NCBI GenBank assembly: GCA_045617525.1
Contig: JAZLIT010000243.1
Location: 1-7,179, forward strand
Reading direction: 5' to 3'
DNA length: 7,179 bases
Origin: JAZLIT01 sp045617525
GTDB lineage: Bacteria > Bacillota > Bacilli > Bacillales_A > Planococcaceae
Shown in pieces: positions 6,161 through 7,179 of the stretch (the first letter of the stretch is position 1; every line of letters begins with the position of its first letter). The notes beneath the pieces were generated by a model that saw nothing but the letters and a program-made list of their open reading frames with translations, ran no database searches and was not told where the DNA came from. The position numbers and the translations under genes were made by a program.

Positions 6161-6161
6161 A

Positions 6162-6671
6162 ATGGCATTGTTTTCATTGGAGCAACATTATCAGGAGCAT
6201 AGTGATCAAATTTATCAATTTATCTACTTTTTAACATTTGACCGCGCGCTTGCAGAAGATTTAATGCAGGAAACATTTATCAAAGCACATGCGGCTCAGC
6301 ATACATATCGTGGTGACGCAAACGTACTAACATGGCTTCGTGTCATTGCTAAAAACACTACATATGATCATTTAAAGAAAAAATCTATTCGCTACTTTTT
6401 ACCGTTTGCTCAGCTTCCAGATTCGACAGATGTTGCAATTTCCGCTGCAGAACTCGTTGATTTACAGGAAGATAAACGTGAGCTTTACGCCGCCATTTCA
6501 AAATTAAAGCCCGATTTCCGCGCTGCCATCGTTCTTCGCAAAATTGAGGAATTATCAATAAAAGAAACAGCACTTATATTAGGGTGGAATGAATCGAAAG
6601 TAAAAAACAATACCGAGCGCGGCTTGAAAGCATTGCAGGAAATGATGAAAGGAGGTAGCGAGCATGGATGA
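6162..6671 (+). CDS. ECF-type RNA polymerase sigma factor (sigma-70 family)
   Basis: This is an extracytoplasmic-function sigma factor of 169 aa (167 if the TTG at 6168 is used), the usual ECF length. It shows only the two ECF domains. Sigma region 2 spans about 10-75, with DRALAEDLMQETFIKA (27-42) in the core-binding and -10 recognition helices and WLRVIAKNTTYDHLKKK at 58-74. Region 4 spans about 105-163, with YAAISKLKPDFRAAIVLRK (109-127) and a helix-turn-helix near 131-160. The linker is about 30 aa. The downstream membrane-protein gene overlaps its last 8 nt and takes its ribosome site from within this gene, the common sigma/anti-sigma arrangement. The signal and regulon are not visible from here. 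SigX or another Bacillus ECF is possible, but I cannot assign a group by eye. Confidence 0.93.
   Translation: MALFSLEQHYQEHSDQIYQFIYFLTFDRALAEDLMQETFIKAHAAQHTYRGDANVLTWLRVIAKNTTYDHLKKKSIRYFLPFAQLPDSTDVAISAAELVDLQEDKRELYAAISKLKPDFRAAIVLRKIEELSIKETALILGWNESKVKNNTERGLKALQEMMKGGSEHG
6648..6655 (+). promoter_or_regulatory. Ribosome binding site of the putative anti-sigma gene, within the sigma gene
   Basis: AAAGGAGG lies 8 nt before ATG 6664, inside the last codons of the sigma gene. It supports a start that would be invisible from an intergenic view, and a fixed sigma to anti-sigma ratio through coupling. Confidence 0.8.
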
Positions 6672-7179
6672 GCAATTGAAAAAGTTAAAGGCTCCAGAAC
6701 GGACAGAAGCACAGCGTAGTGCCTCTCTGTATAAAATTAAGGAGCACACTGAGAAAAATGGCAAACGAGTACAATGGCAGTATTATGCAACTCTTGTATC
6801 AGCTGCGATGCTATTCTTGGTGCTACTTACGTCAATACTTGCACCTCAGCAAACTGGGCCTGCTACACAGGTAAGTGCTAGCTCAAGTACAGAAATCGAA
6901 AAAATATATTTTGTGGAAACGTATAATGACGACTATGTTCCTGAAATTAGTAAATGGTACTATCTAGGGAAAAATAAAGCATCGAAAAAAGAACTGGAAA
7001 TGCTTACACCTTACTTCAATAAAATGACGAGCGCTGAAATGAATGACGAGCGCTTTCGATATGATAGTTATCAAAATTTTATCGTCCAGTATGAGGATGG
7101 ATCAAAACACTATGTTCAAATGTTTTTTCATGATAGCTATGAATTATGGGATACAACAACGTCTCAAAAAGTTACTTTA
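6664..7179 (+). CDS. Putative membrane-bound anti-sigma factor (3' end cut by window edge)
   Basis: The frame opens at ATG 6664 and stays open to the window edge (172 codons). It overlaps the sigma gene by 8 nt and has AAAGGAGG (6648-6655) 8 nt upstream, so translation is probably coupled. The protein starts MDEQLKKLKAPERTEAQR, with a basic cytoplasmic segment of only about 39 residues, then one membrane span at about 40-59 (YYATLVSAAMLFLVLLTSIL). An extracellular part follows, rich in Tyr, Asp and Glu, with repeated short motifs such as VETYNDDYVPEISKWYY (86-102) and DSYELWDT (157-164). The positive-inside rule fits N-in, C-out topology. I see no HxxxCxxC zinc anti-sigma motif. The anti-sigma role is inferred from position and topology; I do not recognise the extracellular domain. 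An alternative is a co-expressed membrane sensor or accessory protein. Confidence 0.8.
   Translation, partial: MDEQLKKLKAPERTEAQRSASLYKIKEHTEKNGKRVQWQYYATLVSAAMLFLVLLTSILAPQQTGPATQVSASSSTEIEKIYFVETYNDDYVPEISKWYYLGKNKASKKELEMLTPYFNKMTSAEMNDERFRYDSYQNFIVQYEDGSKHYVQMFFHDSYELWDTTTSQKVTL

Noticed and set aside
1..7179. Mobile element, CRISPR array, tRNA/rRNA, riboswitch or toxin-antitoxin module
   Set aside because: I looked for terminal repeats, transposase or integrase motifs, regular direct repeats, cloverleaf signals and small paired genes and found none; all large open frames are accounted for by ordinary chromosomal genes.

Overview
The window looks like chromosomal DNA of a low-GC Gram-positive bacterium in the Bacillales. 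Gene content, spacing and AAGGAGG-type ribosome binding sites all fit a Bacillus relative. A member of the Planococcaceae (Lysinibacillus or Solibacillus type) is my best guess, but that is inference from protein flavour and not proof. I see no mobile element, tRNA, rRNA or CRISPR array.

Left part (1-3530): a leftward pair encodes the lipid II flippase-type MOP exporter YtgP/MurJ and, 9 bp downstream, a 16S rRNA pseudouridine synthase of the RsuA family that runs off the left edge. Divergent from it, rightward, lies a YtfP/HI0933-type FAD-dependent oxidoreductase with a clear intrinsic terminator. The two directions share a roughly 290-bp promoter region that contains a perfect GTCGAC-based inverted repeat in the murJ leader. 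As far as I recall, ytfP, ytgP and ytzG are also neighbours in B. subtilis.

Middle part (3531-5535): a monocistronic gene of unrecognised function (267 aa, GTG start) converges on a ring-cleaving dioxygenase of the MhqA/MhqE/MhqO type. A large compound hairpin between them probably terminates both. In front of the dioxygenase sits a near-perfect 26-bp palindrome matching what I know of the MhqR operator of B. subtilis. Quinone or catechol-responsive control by a MarR-type repressor encoded elsewhere is therefore the best-supported regulatory prediction in the window.

Right part (5536-7179): a leftward CoxG-like SRPBCC protein is divergent from a rightward ECF sigma factor. The sigma gene overlaps by 8 nt with a single-pass membrane protein that continues past the right edge and is probably its anti-sigma factor. 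This pair is the likeliest signalling module here.

I do not see a convincing new biological system. The most useful leads are the MhqR-type operator, the atypical putative anti-sigma factor, the unrecognised 267-aa protein and the murJ leader repeat.
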